Part shown: piece after piece, positions 29,598-38,074 of the stretch | Numbering within the stretch: the first letter of the stretch is position 1 | How the letters are laid out: every line of letters begins with the position of its first letter | NCBI RefSeq assembly: GCF_900044055.2 | Contig: NZ_FCOX02000013.1 | Span: 62,001 to 126,000 of the forward strand | Source: Caballeronia calidae | GTDB lineage: Bacteria; Pseudomonadota; Gammaproteobacteria; Burkholderiales; Burkholderiaceae | Reading direction: 5' to 3' | Length of the DNA: 64,000 bases | Notes under the pieces: model-generated | Databases searched by the model: none | What the model was told of the DNA's origin: nothing | Seen by the model: the letters and a program-made list of their open reading frames with translations, nothing else | Position numbers and translations under genes: made by a program

Positions 29598-30890
29598 TTA
29601 TTGCATGAACGGACCCCAGGACGGCTCGCGCACCACACCGCCCTGAACAGACAAGACTTGCCGCGTACGACCGTCGGTCGAAACGGCTGCCAACACGCCA
29701 CGTCCGTTCACTTGGGTGGCGTAGAGGATGTACTGACCATTCGCCGCGAAGCTTGGCGATTCGTCATGCGTCGTGTCGGTCAGCCCCGTCGCCGTGCCGG
29801 ACGAAAGGTCCTGCAGATACAGCTTGAAGCCGCCGCCAGTGCGCGAAATGTACGCGAGTTGCTTGCCGTCCGGGCTCACGCGCGGGCTCGTGTTGTAGCT
29901 GCCCGCAAACGTCACCCGCTGGGCCGCGCCGGCGCTTTCCCCCGCCGCCGGCATCTTGTAGATCTGCGGTTGGCCGCCGCGATCGCTCGTGAAGTAGATG
30001 GAGTTGCCATCGGGCGAGAAGGCCGGCTCGGTATCGATGGAACTGCCTTGTGTGAGACGGCGCAGGCCGGAGCCGTCTGCGTTGACTTCGAAAATCTGCG
30101 TGTTGCCGGTGCGCGAGAGCGCGACCGCGAGCTTGCGGCCGTCAGGCGACCACGCCGGCGCACTGTTGTTGCCCTTCTGGTTCGACACGACGACGCGACG
30201 GCCCGTAGGCAGATCGTGGATGTAGACCACCGGCTTCTTCTTCTCGAAGGAGACGTACGCGACCTTCGTGCCGTCCGGCGACCATGCCGGCGAGATGATC
30301 GGCTCCGGGCTGGAGAGGGCGATCTTCGCGTCCTGGCCGTCCGAGTCCGAAATCTGCAATTGATAACGGCCGCCCGTCTGAATGACGTAGGACAGGCGCG
30401 TCGCGAAAACGCCGCGGCCGCCGAGCAGCTTCGCGTAGATGTAGTCCGCGATCTTGTGCGCGCTCATGCGCAGGCCGCTTTCGGCGCTGACGAGCGACAG
30501 GCCGCCGAGGTTCTGCTGCTTGACGGTGTCGTAGAGACGGAAGCGCACTTCGTACTGGCCGTTCGGCAGCTTGTTCACGCTGCCCGACACGAACGCGTCG
30601 GCGCCTTTCGCCTTCCACGCGCCGAGATCGACCGAATCGCCTTCGGCGACGGGCGTGCCGCCCGCGTCGATATTCGTGAACTTGCCGCTTCTCTGCAGAT
30701 CCTGGCGAATGATCGCGCTGACCTGCTGCGCCGAACTCGCTTCGTTGGCGAAATTGGCCGTCGCGATCGGAAACTGGGTCGAACCGACGCCGGTCACGAG
30801 TACGTTCAACTGGGCGTGTGCGGCGGTGCCGGCTGCGATCAGGCAGGACGCGACCAGCGTTTTCAGGCCAAGCTTCGTCATCAAACTCAT
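29598..30890 (-). CDS. tolB: Tol-Pal system protein TolB
   Basis: Periplasmic beta-propeller that shuttles between Pal and TolA. 430 aa, normal. Signal peptide about 1-26 ([20 protein letters not shown]). An N-terminal domain includes [12 protein letters not shown] and [20 protein letters not shown]; then six WD40-like/PD40 blades with the recurring pattern [64 protein letters not shown]. Start at ATG 30890 or the in-frame ATG three codons later; neither has a strong Shine-Dalgarno. Confidence 0.97.
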   Translation of the reverse strand: MSLMTKLGLKTLVASCLIAAGTAAHAQLNVLVTGVGSTQFPIATANFANEASSAQQVSAIIRQDLQRSGKFTNIDAGGTPVAEGDSVDLGAWKAKGADAFVSGSVNKLPNGQYEVRFRLYDTVKQQNLGGLSLVSAESGLRMSAHKIADYIYAKLLGGRGVFATRLSYVIQTGGRYQLQISDSDGQDAKIALSSPEPIISPAWSPDGTKVAYVSFEKKKPVVYIHDLPTGRRVVVSNQKGNNSAPAWSPDGRKLAVALSRTGNTQIFEVNADGSGLRRLTQGSSIDTEPAFSPDGNSIYFTSDRGGQPQIYKMPAAGESAGAAQRVTFAGSYNTSPRVSPDGKQLAYISRTGGGFKLYLQDLSSGTATGLTDTTHDESPSFAANGQYILYATQVNGRGVLAAVSTDGRTRQVLSVQGGVVREPSWGPFMQ

Positions 30891-31027
30891 GCTGTATAGG
30901 TTCCAGATAAAAGCGTTTTCAGGTGTCCGCGGACTTCAGAAAAGACCCGCGGTCGCACAATTCGTTCCCGCTGCTCAATGGCCGCCTTCACGGCCATTTT
31001 TGCCCGGATGCCACTGGATTCGGGCGA

Positions 31028-32131
31028 TCAGCCACCCGCTGGACGCAGCGTGATCGTGAATCGATCAGGCGCCTTGCCGTCGATATCCACCGGCATCGGA
31101 TCCGAGCGCTGCACCGCGCGCAACGCAGCCTGATCCCATTGCTCGTTGCCGCTGGAGCGGGTGATATTCGCAGAGAGCAGGGTGCCGGTTGGCGAGCAGC
31201 GGACCGACACCACCGTCTCGAGCCCGGCGGTTTCGCCCGCCCACACGATGTTCGGCCGCACGCGCCGCTGCACCTTCTCGGCATAGCCGGGCGAGGTCGC
31301 ATTGCCGCCCGCGCCCTTGCCAGTGCCGCTCTTCGCGAGGCCTTCGCCGCTGCCCGCCGTGCCGCCGCCCAACTGACCTTGCAGCGCGGAGAGGCGCGCC
31401 TTGCGCTCGGCATCGAGCTTGGCCTTGGCTTCGGCATCGGCCTTGGCTTTCGCCTGCGCCGCCGCCTTCGCTTTCGCGTCGGCTTCAGCCTTGGCCTTGG
31501 CTTGCGCGTCGGCCTTCGCCTTGGCTTCCTGTTGTTCCTTTTCCTTCTCTTTCTGCTCTTTCAACTGCTCCTGCTTTTGCGCTTCGGCTTGCTGCTGACG
31601 CTGCTTGTCCTGCTGCGCCTTTTGTTGCTGCTGCTTTTGCAGCTCGGCCTGACGCTGCTGCTCGATCTGCTTCTGCTTGTCCTGCATCGCCTTCTGCTGT
31701 GCGGCCTGCGCCGCGAGTTGCTGCTGGCGCTTTTCTTCCGCTTCCTGGCGAGCCTGCTCCTGCTGACGGCGCTGTTCGGCGAGCTGGGCTTCACGCGCGG
31801 CCGCTTGCTGTTGCTTGCGCTTCTTCTCCTGCAACGCGATGTCCGCTTCTTCGTCCTTCGCGGGCGGCGGCGCGGGCTGCACCTTGACCGGCGCGGGCGG
31901 CGGCGGGGCAGGGCGGGGCGTCGGCGCCGACGTATCGGGAATCTCGGTCCAGATTTCGGCTTCCGCGCCCGCCGGCGTGTTGTTCTGCCAGTTGATGCCG
32001 TGGTACAGCAGCCAGCCGAGCAGCAGATGCATCAACGCCGCGAGCGCGAACGCCTTGCCCGTGCCGCGCTCGCGCGGCGGGCGGATCGGTTGCGCGGACG
32101 ATGCGCGTGTCTGCCTGTGCAAGAGGGTCAT
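31028..32131 (-). CDS. tolA: Tol-Pal system protein TolA (TonB-like)
   Basis: Spans the periplasm and carries proton-motive force from TolQR to TolB-Pal at the outer membrane. 367 aa. One N-terminal membrane anchor (about 26-44, AFALAALMHLLLGWLLYHGI), a proline-rich linker (PTPRPAPPPPAPVKVQPAPP), a long Lys/Ala/Glu/Gln helix (about 90-270) encoded by repetitive DNA, and a C-terminal TonB-like domain (about 285-367, YAEKVQRRVRPNIVW and ETVVSVRCSPTGTLLS). The start overlaps the tolR stop by ATGA. The repetitive helix region is prone to length change between strains. Confidence 0.95.
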   Translation of the reverse strand: MTLLHRQTRASSAQPIRPPRERGTGKAFALAALMHLLLGWLLYHGINWQNNTPAGAEAEIWTEIPDTSAPTPRPAPPPPAPVKVQPAPPPAKDEEADIALQEKKRKQQQAAAREAQLAEQRRQQEQARQEAEEKRQQQLAAQAAQQKAMQDKQKQIEQQRQAELQKQQQQKAQQDKQRQQQAEAQKQEQLKEQKEKEKEQQEAKAKADAQAKAKAEADAKAKAAAQAKAKADAEAKAKLDAERKARLSALQGQLGGGTAGSGEGLAKSGTGKGAGGNATSPGYAEKVQRRVRPNIVWAGETAGLETVVSVRCSPTGTLLSANITRSSGNEQWDQAALRAVQRSDPMPVDIDGKAPDRFTITLRPAGG

Positions 32132-32571
32132 TGCGATTTGACGAGCAATCCGACGCGCTTCACGCCGCGCGCCTTCATATCGGACATCACGTTCATCACG
32201 ACTTCATACTTCACGGTCTTGTCCGCCGCGATGACGACGGGCTGATCCGGATGCGACTCCTGACGGTTGAGCACGAAGGTGTTGAGCTCATCCTTCGACA
32301 TTTTCTGCTCCTGCGTCGCGCCGCCGTCTTCCTTGTAGCGGACGTTCATGCTGCCGTCCGCCTTGATGTTGATGACGAGCGGCGGCTGCTGCTCCTGCGG
32401 CTGCGCATTGCCGACGGTCGGCAGATTGATGATGGACGGGGAAACGAGCGGCGCCGTCACCATGAAGATGACGAGCAGCACGAGCATCACGTCGATGTAC
32501 GGCACGACGTTGATGTCGGACATCGCGCGGCGCGAACTGCCGCGCATGCTGGAACGAATGGGGCCTGCCAT
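32128..32571 (-). CDS. tolR: Tol-Pal system protein TolR (ExbD/TolR family)
   Basis: 147 aa inner-membrane protein; forms the proton channel with TolQ. One transmembrane helix (DINVVPYIDVMLVLLVIFMV, about 19-38) contains the essential Asp in VPYIDVMLVLL, and the periplasmic domain carries VIAADKTVKYEVVMNVMSDM and ends GLLVKSQ. Starts 14 bases after tolQ; its stop overlaps the tolA start. Confidence 0.96.
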   Translation of the reverse strand: MAGPIRSSMRGSSRRAMSDINVVPYIDVMLVLLVIFMVTAPLVSPSIINLPTVGNAQPQEQQPPLVINIKADGSMNVRYKEDGGATQEQKMSKDELNTFVLNRQESHPDQPVVIAADKTVKYEVVMNVMSDMKARGVKRVGLLVKSQ

Positions 32572-32585
32572 CGCGGACTCCTTTC

Positions 32586-33263
32586 TTAGTGCGCCTGGCG
32601 TTGCAGGATATTCGAGAACTCTTCGATGAAGGTCTCGAAGCGGATCGCCAGGCGATCGATATCGTGCGCGTAGCGGTTGTACGCGACCACAGCCGGAATC
32701 GCGGCAAAGAGGCCGATCGCGGTAGCGACGAGCGCCTCGGCGATGCCCGGCGCCACGTTCGCGAGCGTTGCCTGCTGCACGTTGGCGAGGCCGCGGAACG
32801 AGTTCATGATCCCCCAGACCGTGCCGAAGAGACCGATATACGGGCTCACCGAACCGACCGACGCGAGAAACGCGAGATTCGCTTCGAGCACGTCCATCTC
32901 GCGCTGGAAGGCCGCTCGCATCGCGCGGCGGGAGCCGTCGAGAATCGCGCCCGGATCGGTGATGCGGCGCTCCTTGCCCTTCAGGAATTCGCGCATGCCG
33001 GATTCAAAGATACGCTCCAGCGCGCCGATGGTGTGGCGATTGTTCGCCGCGCTCTGGTAAAGCGCCTGCAGGTCGCCGCCCGACCAGAAATCGCGCTCGA
33101 AGCGCTCGGTTTGCGCGCGCGCCCGGCGAATGGCGAACCACTTGCGGAAGATGAAAGTCCACGACAGGAGCGACAGCAGCAGGAGCAGCGCCATCACCGC
33201 CTGCGCGAGCAGGCTCGCGTGAACGACGAGAGAAATGATCGACAGGTCTTGTGTATTGTTCAT
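32586..33263 (-). CDS. tolQ: Tol-Pal system protein TolQ (ExbB/TolQ/MotA family)
   Basis: 225 aa inner-membrane protein with three hydrophobic helices: about 16-38 (LLAQAVMALLLLLSLLSW), about 130-152 (ANLAFLASVGSVSPYIGLFG) and about 170-192 (AEALVATAIGLFAAIPAVVA). The GSVSPYIGLFGTVWGIM and EALVATAIGLFAAIPA motifs are the ExbB/TolQ/MotA signatures for the proton channel. It is 163 bases downstream of ybgC, the widest gap in the operon, which leaves room for an internal promoter though none is obvious. Confidence 0.96.
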   Translation of the reverse strand: MNNTQDLSIISLVVHASLLAQAVMALLLLLSLLSWTFIFRKWFAIRRARAQTERFERDFWSGGDLQALYQSAANNRHTIGALERIFESGMREFLKGKERRITDPGAILDGSRRAMRAAFQREMDVLEANLAFLASVGSVSPYIGLFGTVWGIMNSFRGLANVQQATLANVAPGIAEALVATAIGLFAAIPAVVAYNRYAHDIDRLAIRFETFIEEFSNILQRQAH

Positions 33264-33426
33264 AAAGGTCCGCTGTTACGTCCCAAAGGGGCGTCTGGTC
33301 AAAGCGTCATGCTTTCGTGAAAGGGATGTGAATCAAACGAAAGCCGCGCCGTGCCCGGCTCATGCTCGTTAATGCTTCCATTGCTCCCGATGCCCAGTTT
33401 CGCTTCTGGCGCGATGTGCTCATCGG

Positions 33427-33885
33427 TCAGGCTCGATCCGGGTTTGCGCCGCATGACGCGGTGGCGGGCGCGTGCGGGCCGCGTTTCAATCCGTCGAGCA
33501 CTGCGTCGGGGATGGCTGCCGGGCGGATCGACGCGCGATCCACCGAAGCGACGCGGATGTCGCCGCTCGCGAGCAGCACGCCGTCGCACCACGCTTCCTG
33601 ATGAAAATCCACCGACGCGCGGCCAAGCCGGCCGATGCGGCTCACGACGCGAATGACGTCATCGAGGCGCGCCGGCGACGTATATTCCACAGCCGTGCGT
33701 CTCACGACGAACACGATGCCGTTCGAATCCGCGAGACGCTGCTGGTCGATGCCGCACGCGCGCAGCCATTCGGTGCGCGCCCGCTCGAAGAACTTCAGGT
33801 AGTTCGCATAGAAGACGATGCCGCCGGCGTCGGTGTCCTCGTAATACACCCGAACCGGCCACTCGAAAATCAACGAATCACTCAC
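33427..33885 (-). CDS. ybgC: Acyl-CoA thioesterase YbgC (Tol-Pal associated)
   Basis: 152 aa hotdog-fold thioesterase, first gene of the Tol-Pal operon. The 4HBT signature YYEDTDAGGIVFYANYLKFF has the catalytic Asp at about residue 18, followed by ERARTEWLRA and VVRRTAVEYTSPARLDDVIR. Hydrolyses short acyl-CoA or acyl-ACP, acting in phospholipid metabolism near the membrane. Possible promoter elements upstream on the minus strand (TTGGCG at 33991-33986 and TAAAAT at 33966-33961) have a long 19-base spacer, so I treat them as tentative. Confidence 0.94.
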   Translation of the reverse strand: MSDSLIFEWPVRVYYEDTDAGGIVFYANYLKFFERARTEWLRACGIDQQRLADSNGIVFVVRRTAVEYTSPARLDDVIRVVSRIGRLGRASVDFHQEAWCDGVLLASGDIRVASVDRASIRPAAIPDAVLDGLKRGPHAPATASCGANPDRA

Positions 33886-34012
33886 CTTTGCGCCGCTCCG
33901 CTCGCGCGGAGGCTCTCAAACCCGCTCCGGCTCGCTTTTTGACAAATATTCATCGGCGGCATTTTACCGGAACCGGAAGCACGACCGCCAAATCCTTAGG
34001 CAGATATCGGAA

Positions 34013-34759
34013 TCAGCCGCGGTGAATTTGCAACGGTGCGAACGTCTGCGCGACCGGCATCATCTCGATTGCGTTGATGTTCACGTGCGCCGGGCGCGTG
34101 GCGATCCAGTAGATCGCATCGGCGATGTCCTCGGGCGTGAGCGCCTGCGTGTCCTTGTATACGGTCGCCGCCTTGGTGTCGTCGCCCTTGAAGCGCACGC
34201 TGGAGAACTCGGTGCCGCCGACGAGCCCCGGCTCGATATCGGTGACGCGCAGCGCGGTGCCGGCGACGTCCGCGCGCAAATTCAGGCTGAACTGCCGCAC
34301 GAAGGCCTTGGTCGCGCCATACACGTTGCCGCCCGAGTACGGATAAGTGCCCGCCACCGACCCGATGTTGAACACGTGCCCGCGATTCCTTTCGACCATG
34401 CCCGGCAGGATCGCATGCGTGACGGTCACGAGACCCGTGCAGTTCGTCTCGATCATGCTTTTCCAGTCATCGAGATTCGCGCGTTGCGCGGGCTCCAGGC
34501 CGAGCGCGAGGCCGGCGTTGTTCACGAGTACGTCGATCTGCGCGAATGCCTCCGGCAGCGAAGCGATGGCGTTCTTGACGGCGCTTTCGTCGCGCACGTC
34601 GAGCTCGACTGGCAAAAGCGCATCGCCGAGCTCGTTCGACAGCGCGACGAGGCGCTCCTTGCGGCGCGCGGCGGCGATCACGCGATGTCCGCCCCTGACG
34701 AAAGTGCGGGCGATGGCGGCGCCGAAACCGGCGGACGCGCCGGTGACGAAAACGATCAT
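34013..34759 (-). CDS. Short-chain dehydrogenase/reductase (YdfG-like)
   Basis: 248 aa classical SDR. Cofactor motif TGASAGFGAAIARTF at residues 6-20, then AAARRKERL (basic residues that favour NADP), VLVNNAGLALG, structural IETNCTGLV, FNIGSVAGTYPYSGG with the catalytic Ser, and VYGATKAFVRQF with Tyr and Lys. The C-terminal GLVGGTEFSSVRFKGD and PAHVNINAIEMMPVAQ fit E. coli YdfG (3-hydroxy acid dehydrogenase). ATG 34759 has GGAG eight bases upstream. The open frame extends far upstream, but only as an antisense shadow. Substrate in this organism is unknown. Confidence 0.9.
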   Translation of the reverse strand: MIVFVTGASAGFGAAIARTFVRGGHRVIAAARRKERLVALSNELGDALLPVELDVRDESAVKNAIASLPEAFAQIDVLVNNAGLALGLEPAQRANLDDWKSMIETNCTGLVTVTHAILPGMVERNRGHVFNIGSVAGTYPYSGGNVYGATKAFVRQFSLNLRADVAGTALRVTDIEPGLVGGTEFSSVRFKGDDTKAATVYKDTQALTPEDIADAIYWIATRPAHVNINAIEMMPVAQTFAPLQIHRG

Positions 34760-34957
34760 GAGCGGACTCCGAATGAATTGCGATGGGAAGAGCCGGAGCG
34801 TGTCCGGCAACGGCGCAAAGGGTACTTCCATTGATGCGGAGCGGCAAGCAACCATGGACGCGAACGATCGTGCTTTAAACGTGTCCGCATGGCCGCGGAA
34901 TTGCTCGGGAAGCCGGTTGCCTAAAGCAGGGCCGCCCATTACACTACAACGCTCAAA

Positions 34958-35048
34958 CCCCGCGTGACTGGCGATAGAATCTTCGGATTCAAGGTGGAGC
35001 AACCCACCAGGAAGCGCGGAGCGTCGTTTTGCCGTTCGCCTGGGCAGC
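34958..35048 (+). promoter_or_regulatory. ZTP (pfl) riboswitch in the glyA leader
   Basis: The sequence matches the pfl consensus in order. P1 is CCGCG (34960-34964) with CGCGG (35015-35019). Conserved CGTGACTGGCG is at 34963-34973. A hairpin GAATC-TTCG-GATTC (34977-34990) is followed by stem GGTGG (34993-34997) with CCACC (35004-35008), then AGGAAG. The distal P3 is TGCC (35030-35033) with GGCA (35043-35046), its loop containing conserved CGCCTGGGCA. The pseudoknot GGCG (34970-34973) with CGCC (35037-35040) is intact. ZTP/ZMP signals 10-formyl-tetrahydrofolate shortage and raises one-carbon gene expression; glyA is a known target class. The expression platform in 35049-35218 is not evident by eye. 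Confidence 0.88.
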
Positions 35049-35218
35049 TGAGATCCGCGCGCCGTCGCTGCGTTGCTGGTGGCTGTCCGTTCCGCGAAAC
35101 CGGATTCATCCTTCATCCGTCGCGCCTGGACTCCATCGGTTTCCAGCGTCCTTCGCGTCCGTCCGACGTGCCGTGCACGCGCGATCCGGTCAACCTGTTT
35201 TGATCTCACGGAAAACGT

Positions 35219-36466
35219 ATGTTTGACAGAGCCGAAAGTACCCTCGCCAATGTCGATCCCGAATTGCTCAAGGCGATCGAGCAGGAAAACCGCCGTCAGG
35301 AAGATCACATCGAGCTGATCGCGTCGGAAAACTACACCTCGCCCGCCGTCATGGCCGCGCAAGGTTCGCAACTCACGAACAAGTACGCCGAAGGCTATCC
35401 CGGCAAGCGCTATTACGGCGGCTGCGAATACGTCGACATCGTCGAGCAGCTCGCGATCGACCGCGTGAAGCAACTGTTCGGCGCCGAAGCCGCGAACGTC
35501 CAGCCGAACTCGGGTTCGCAGGCCAACCAGGGCGTGTTCTTCGCCGTGCTCAAGCCCGGCGACACGATCATGGGCATGAGCCTCGCCGAAGGCGGTCACC
35601 TGACGCACGGCTCGCCCGTCAACATGTCGGGCAAGTGGTTCAACGTCGTGAGCTACGGCCTGAACGCGGCCGAAGACATCGATTACGAGAAGACCGAGGC
35701 GCTCGCCAAGGAACACAAGCCGAAGCTGATCGTGGCGGGCGCATCGGCGTTCGCGCTGCGCATCGACTTCGAGCGTCTTTCGAAGATCGCGAAGAGCGTC
35801 GGCGCTTACTTCATGGTCGACATGGCGCACTACGCCGGCCTCGTCGCCGCTGGCCTGTACCCGAACCCGGTTCCGCACGCGGATTTCGTCACCACGACGA
35901 CGCACAAGAGCCTGCGCGGCCCGCGCGGCGGCGTCATCCTGATGAAGGCGGAGTTCGAGAAGCAGATCAACTCGGCCATCTTCCCGGGCATCCAGGGCGG
36001 CCCGCTCATGCACGTGATCGCCGCGAAGGCCGTCGCGTTCAAGGAAGCGCTCTCGCCGGAGTTCAAGACGTACCAGCAAGGCGTGATCGACAACGCGCGC
36101 GTGCTGGCCGAAACGCTGGTGAAGCGCGGTCTGCGCATCGTCTCGGGCCGCACGGAAAGCCACGTGATGCTGGTCGATCTGCGCGCGAAGAACATCACCG
36201 GCAAGGCGGCGGAAGCCGTGCTGGGCGCCGCGCATATCACGGTCAACAAGAACGCGATTCCGAACGATCCGGAAAAGCCGTTCGTCACGAGCGGCGTGCG
36301 TCTCGGCTCGCCCGCGATGACCACGCGCGGTTTCGGCACGAAGGAAGCGGAGATCGTCGGCAACCTGATCGCCGACGTGCTCGACAATCCGGAAGACCAG
36401 GCGACCATCGAGCGCGTGCGCGCGCAAGTGGCCGATCTGACCAAGCGTTTCCCGGTCTACCGCTAA
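35219..36466 (+). CDS. glyA: Serine hydroxymethyltransferase
   Basis: PLP enzyme that converts serine and tetrahydrofolate to glycine and 5,10-methylene-THF, the main one-carbon source. 415 aa, standard. Motifs: [19 protein letters not shown] at the start, [55 protein letters not shown], and the PLP lysine in [14 protein letters not shown]. The start is ATG 35219 with a weak CACGGA ribosome site. The 5' leader of over 250 bases contains a ZTP riboswitch, so expression should rise when folate one-carbon units run short. nrdR lies 18 bases downstream. Confidence 0.98.
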   Translation: MFDRAESTLANVDPELLKAIEQENRRQEDHIELIASENYTSPAVMAAQGSQLTNKYAEGYPGKRYYGGCEYVDIVEQLAIDRVKQLFGAEAANVQPNSGSQANQGVFFAVLKPGDTIMGMSLAEGGHLTHGSPVNMSGKWFNVVSYGLNAAEDIDYEKTEALAKEHKPKLIVAGASAFALRIDFERLSKIAKSVGAYFMVDMAHYAGLVAAGLYPNPVPHADFVTTTTHKSLRGPRGGVILMKAEFEKQINSAIFPGIQGGPLMHVIAAKAVAFKEALSPEFKTYQQGVIDNARVLAETLVKRGLRIVSGRTESHVMLVDLRAKNITGKAAEAVLGAAHITVNKNAIPNDPEKPFVTSGVRLGSPAMTTRGFGTKEAEIVGNLIADVLDNPEDQATIERVRAQVADLTKRFPVYR

Positions 36467-36484
36467 CTCGCGAGCCCGACGCCT

Positions 36485-36967
36485 ATGCGCTGCCCATTCT
36501 GCCGACACGAAGATACCCAGGTCGTGGATTCTCGCGTGTCGGAGGATGGCGCGGCCATCCGGCGGCGGCGGCGCTGTCCCGCGTGCGACAAGCGTTTCAC
36601 CACGTATGAGCGCGTTGAGCTGGCGCTGCCGAGCGTCGTCAAGAAGGACGGCAGCCGCACCGAGTTCGACCGCCGCAAAATCGTCGCGAGCATGCAGCTT
36701 GCGCTGAGAAAGCGCCCGGTCGCAGCCGATGCGATCGATGCCGCCGCGTCGCGCATCGAGTATCAGTTGCTCGGCAGCGGCGAGCGCGAAGTGCAGAGCG
36801 AGCGTCTCGGCGAGCTGGTGATGAACGAGCTGCGACAGCTCGATACCATCGCCTACGTGCGCTTCGCTTCCGTCTACAAGCGTTTCGAAGACGTCTCGGA
36901 ATTCGAAGACGTGCTCGATGAGTTCCGGCGTGCCGCGCCGAAGAAATCGAGTTCGCGCAAGCGCTGA
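36485..36967 (+). CDS. nrdR: Transcriptional repressor NrdR
   Basis: Represses ribonucleotide reductase genes when (d)ATP is bound. 160 aa. The zinc ribbon uses C3, C6, C31 and C34 ([10 protein letters not shown]…CPACDKRF); the ATP-cone domain spans about 49-139 ([40 protein letters not shown]). It follows glyA by 18 bases and is probably co-transcribed, linking one-carbon supply to dNTP control; glyA-nrdR is a common pairing. Confidence 0.97.
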   Translation: MRCPFCRHEDTQVVDSRVSEDGAAIRRRRRCPACDKRFTTYERVELALPSVVKKDGSRTEFDRRKIVASMQLALRKRPVAADAIDAAASRIEYQLLGSGEREVQSERLGELVMNELRQLDTIAYVRFASVYKRFEDVSEFEDVLDEFRRAAPKKSSSRKR

Positions 36968-37043
36968 TTCTTTCCGCATTGTTTCCCTCCCGAGCCTGAT
37001 TCCTGAACGTTCGCCCGCGCAGTGTGCCGGGTCGCGAGCGGCG

Positions 37044-37075
37044 TGAACACTCGGCCATTCGGCCATTCGGCCAAT
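37044..37075. repeat. TGAACACTCGGCC element with tandem TCGGCCAT octamers
   Basis: TGAACACTCGGCC at 37044-37056 runs into three TCGGCCA(T/A) units (37051-37075), creating overlapping copies of GGCCATTCGGCC. A related copy, with the same 13-base lead and the reverse complement GGCCGAATGGCC, lies at 60948-60969. Both are intergenic, upstream of plus-strand genes. Confidence 0.7.
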
Positions 37076-37140
37076 GGCGGCGCGCGTGCCTTCTCGCTAG
37101 ATTGAGCTTTTCGGCTCGATTCGATCGATAAGGGATGCAG

Positions 37141-37682
37141 ATGATCCGCGCTTCAAACAAGGTTTCACGCTCGTCGAACTGTGTGTGGTGCTTGCCGTGA
37201 TGGCGATTCTCGCGACCTTCGCCGCGCCGTCGTTCATCGCGTGGCAGATGCGCGATCAGGTCGATGCGCGCTCGCGCGCGCTCTTTTCCACGCTTTCGCT
37301 CGCGCGTGCCGAAGCCGTGCGGCGCGGCGCACACGTCACGCTCTGCCGGATCGACGCGTCGCGAGATTGCCTCGCCGTCGGACGAAGCTGCGACAACGGT
37401 GTCACGGACTGGTCGTGCGGCTGGGGCTTGTTCGTCGAGCGCGATGGCGTGTCGACGCTCCTGCGCATGCAGCCGGCGATGACATCGGTTTCGATCGCCG
37501 GGACATCGCCCGAGCTTTCCTTCACGCCGCCCGCCGGGCAAGTGATCGGCGGATTCCGCAGTTTCGAGTTCGGCCCGCGCGGCACCGATCCCGCCGCGAA
37601 CGCGGGGGCACGCCGATGCGTCCGGCTCGCGGCGGGCGGACGGGCGCGCATCACGACAGGCAGTTGCGGAGCGTCGGCATGA
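37141..37682 (+). pseudogene. fimT: Type IV pilus minor pseudopilin FimT/GspH-like, frameshifted in the leader
   Basis: The mature pseudopilin is clear from about 37161 in frame 3: GFTLVELCVVLAVMAILATF, then cysteine-rich FimT/GspH text (VTLCRIDASRDCLAVG, VTDWSCGWGLFVERDG) to TGA 37680-37682. The leader, however, is in another frame: AAGGG (37130-37134) precedes ATG 37141, which reads MIRASN and soon leaves the pilin frame. Adding one A to the AAA run at 37155-37157 would give MIRASKQGFTLVEL, a normal prepilin. The pilin frame itself has no ATG/GTG/TTG before a GTG inside the hydrophobic helix. Either a real one-base deletion or a homopolymer error. Its stop overlaps the pilV start. Confidence 0.8.
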
Positions 37683-38074
37683 AGCGCGCGCTCTGGAACG
37701 TCCAACGCGGTGACTCGCTGATCGAAGTGATGATCGCGCTTTCCCTCACGGCCGTCACCGCGCTCGGGATCGTCGCGGTGCAGAGTGCGATCGCGCGCGG
37801 CGAGCGGGCGGCGTTGCTGCGCGAGCGCGCGGCGCTCATCGCGGATTCGGTCGCGGAAGGCATTCGCGGCGATGCGGATCGCGCGGCAATCGTCTCGCAA
37901 TGGCAGGCGAGGGCGGCCGCGATGCTGCCTGCGGGCGATGTCGCCGTGTCCGATCGTGTCGATGGCGTGCGTGTCGCCACGGTGAGCTGGCGCGAGGAGG
38001 ATCGCTCCGATCCGTGTCCTGAGCCGCAAGCGAGGCCGCTCACGTCGTGCATCGCGGTGGCGTTCGCGCGATGA
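37679..38074 (+). CDS. pilV: Type IV pilus minor pseudopilin PilV-like
   Basis: 131 aa. Short basic leader MKRALWNVQRG, cleaved after Gly11, then DSLIEVMIALSLTAVTALGI with the conserved Glu5 of mature prepilins. The +1 residue is Asp instead of the usual Phe or Met. The body is helical (RERAALIADSVAEGIRGDAD) with a small Cys-containing C-terminus (DPCPEPQARPLTSCIAVA). ATG 37679 overlaps the fimT stop and its own stop overlaps pilW, both as ATGA. Acts with PilW, PilX and FimT in priming the pilus. Confidence 0.88.
   Translation: MKRALWNVQRGDSLIEVMIALSLTAVTALGIVAVQSAIARGERAALLRERAALIADSVAEGIRGDADRAAIVSQWQARAAAMLPAGDVAVSDRVDGVRVATVSWREEDRSDPCPEPQARPLTSCIAVAFAR

Noticed and set aside
31389..31860. 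Repetitive tract within tolA as a DNA repeat element
   Set aside because: The repetition follows the Lys/Ala/Glu/Gln helix code of TolA and is explained by the protein.
34013..37066. A continuous minus-strand open frame of over 1000 codons
   Set aside because: Only the last 248 codons are the SDR gene. The rest is antisense to glyA and nrdR, with Arg/His-rich composition typical of high-GC shadow frames.
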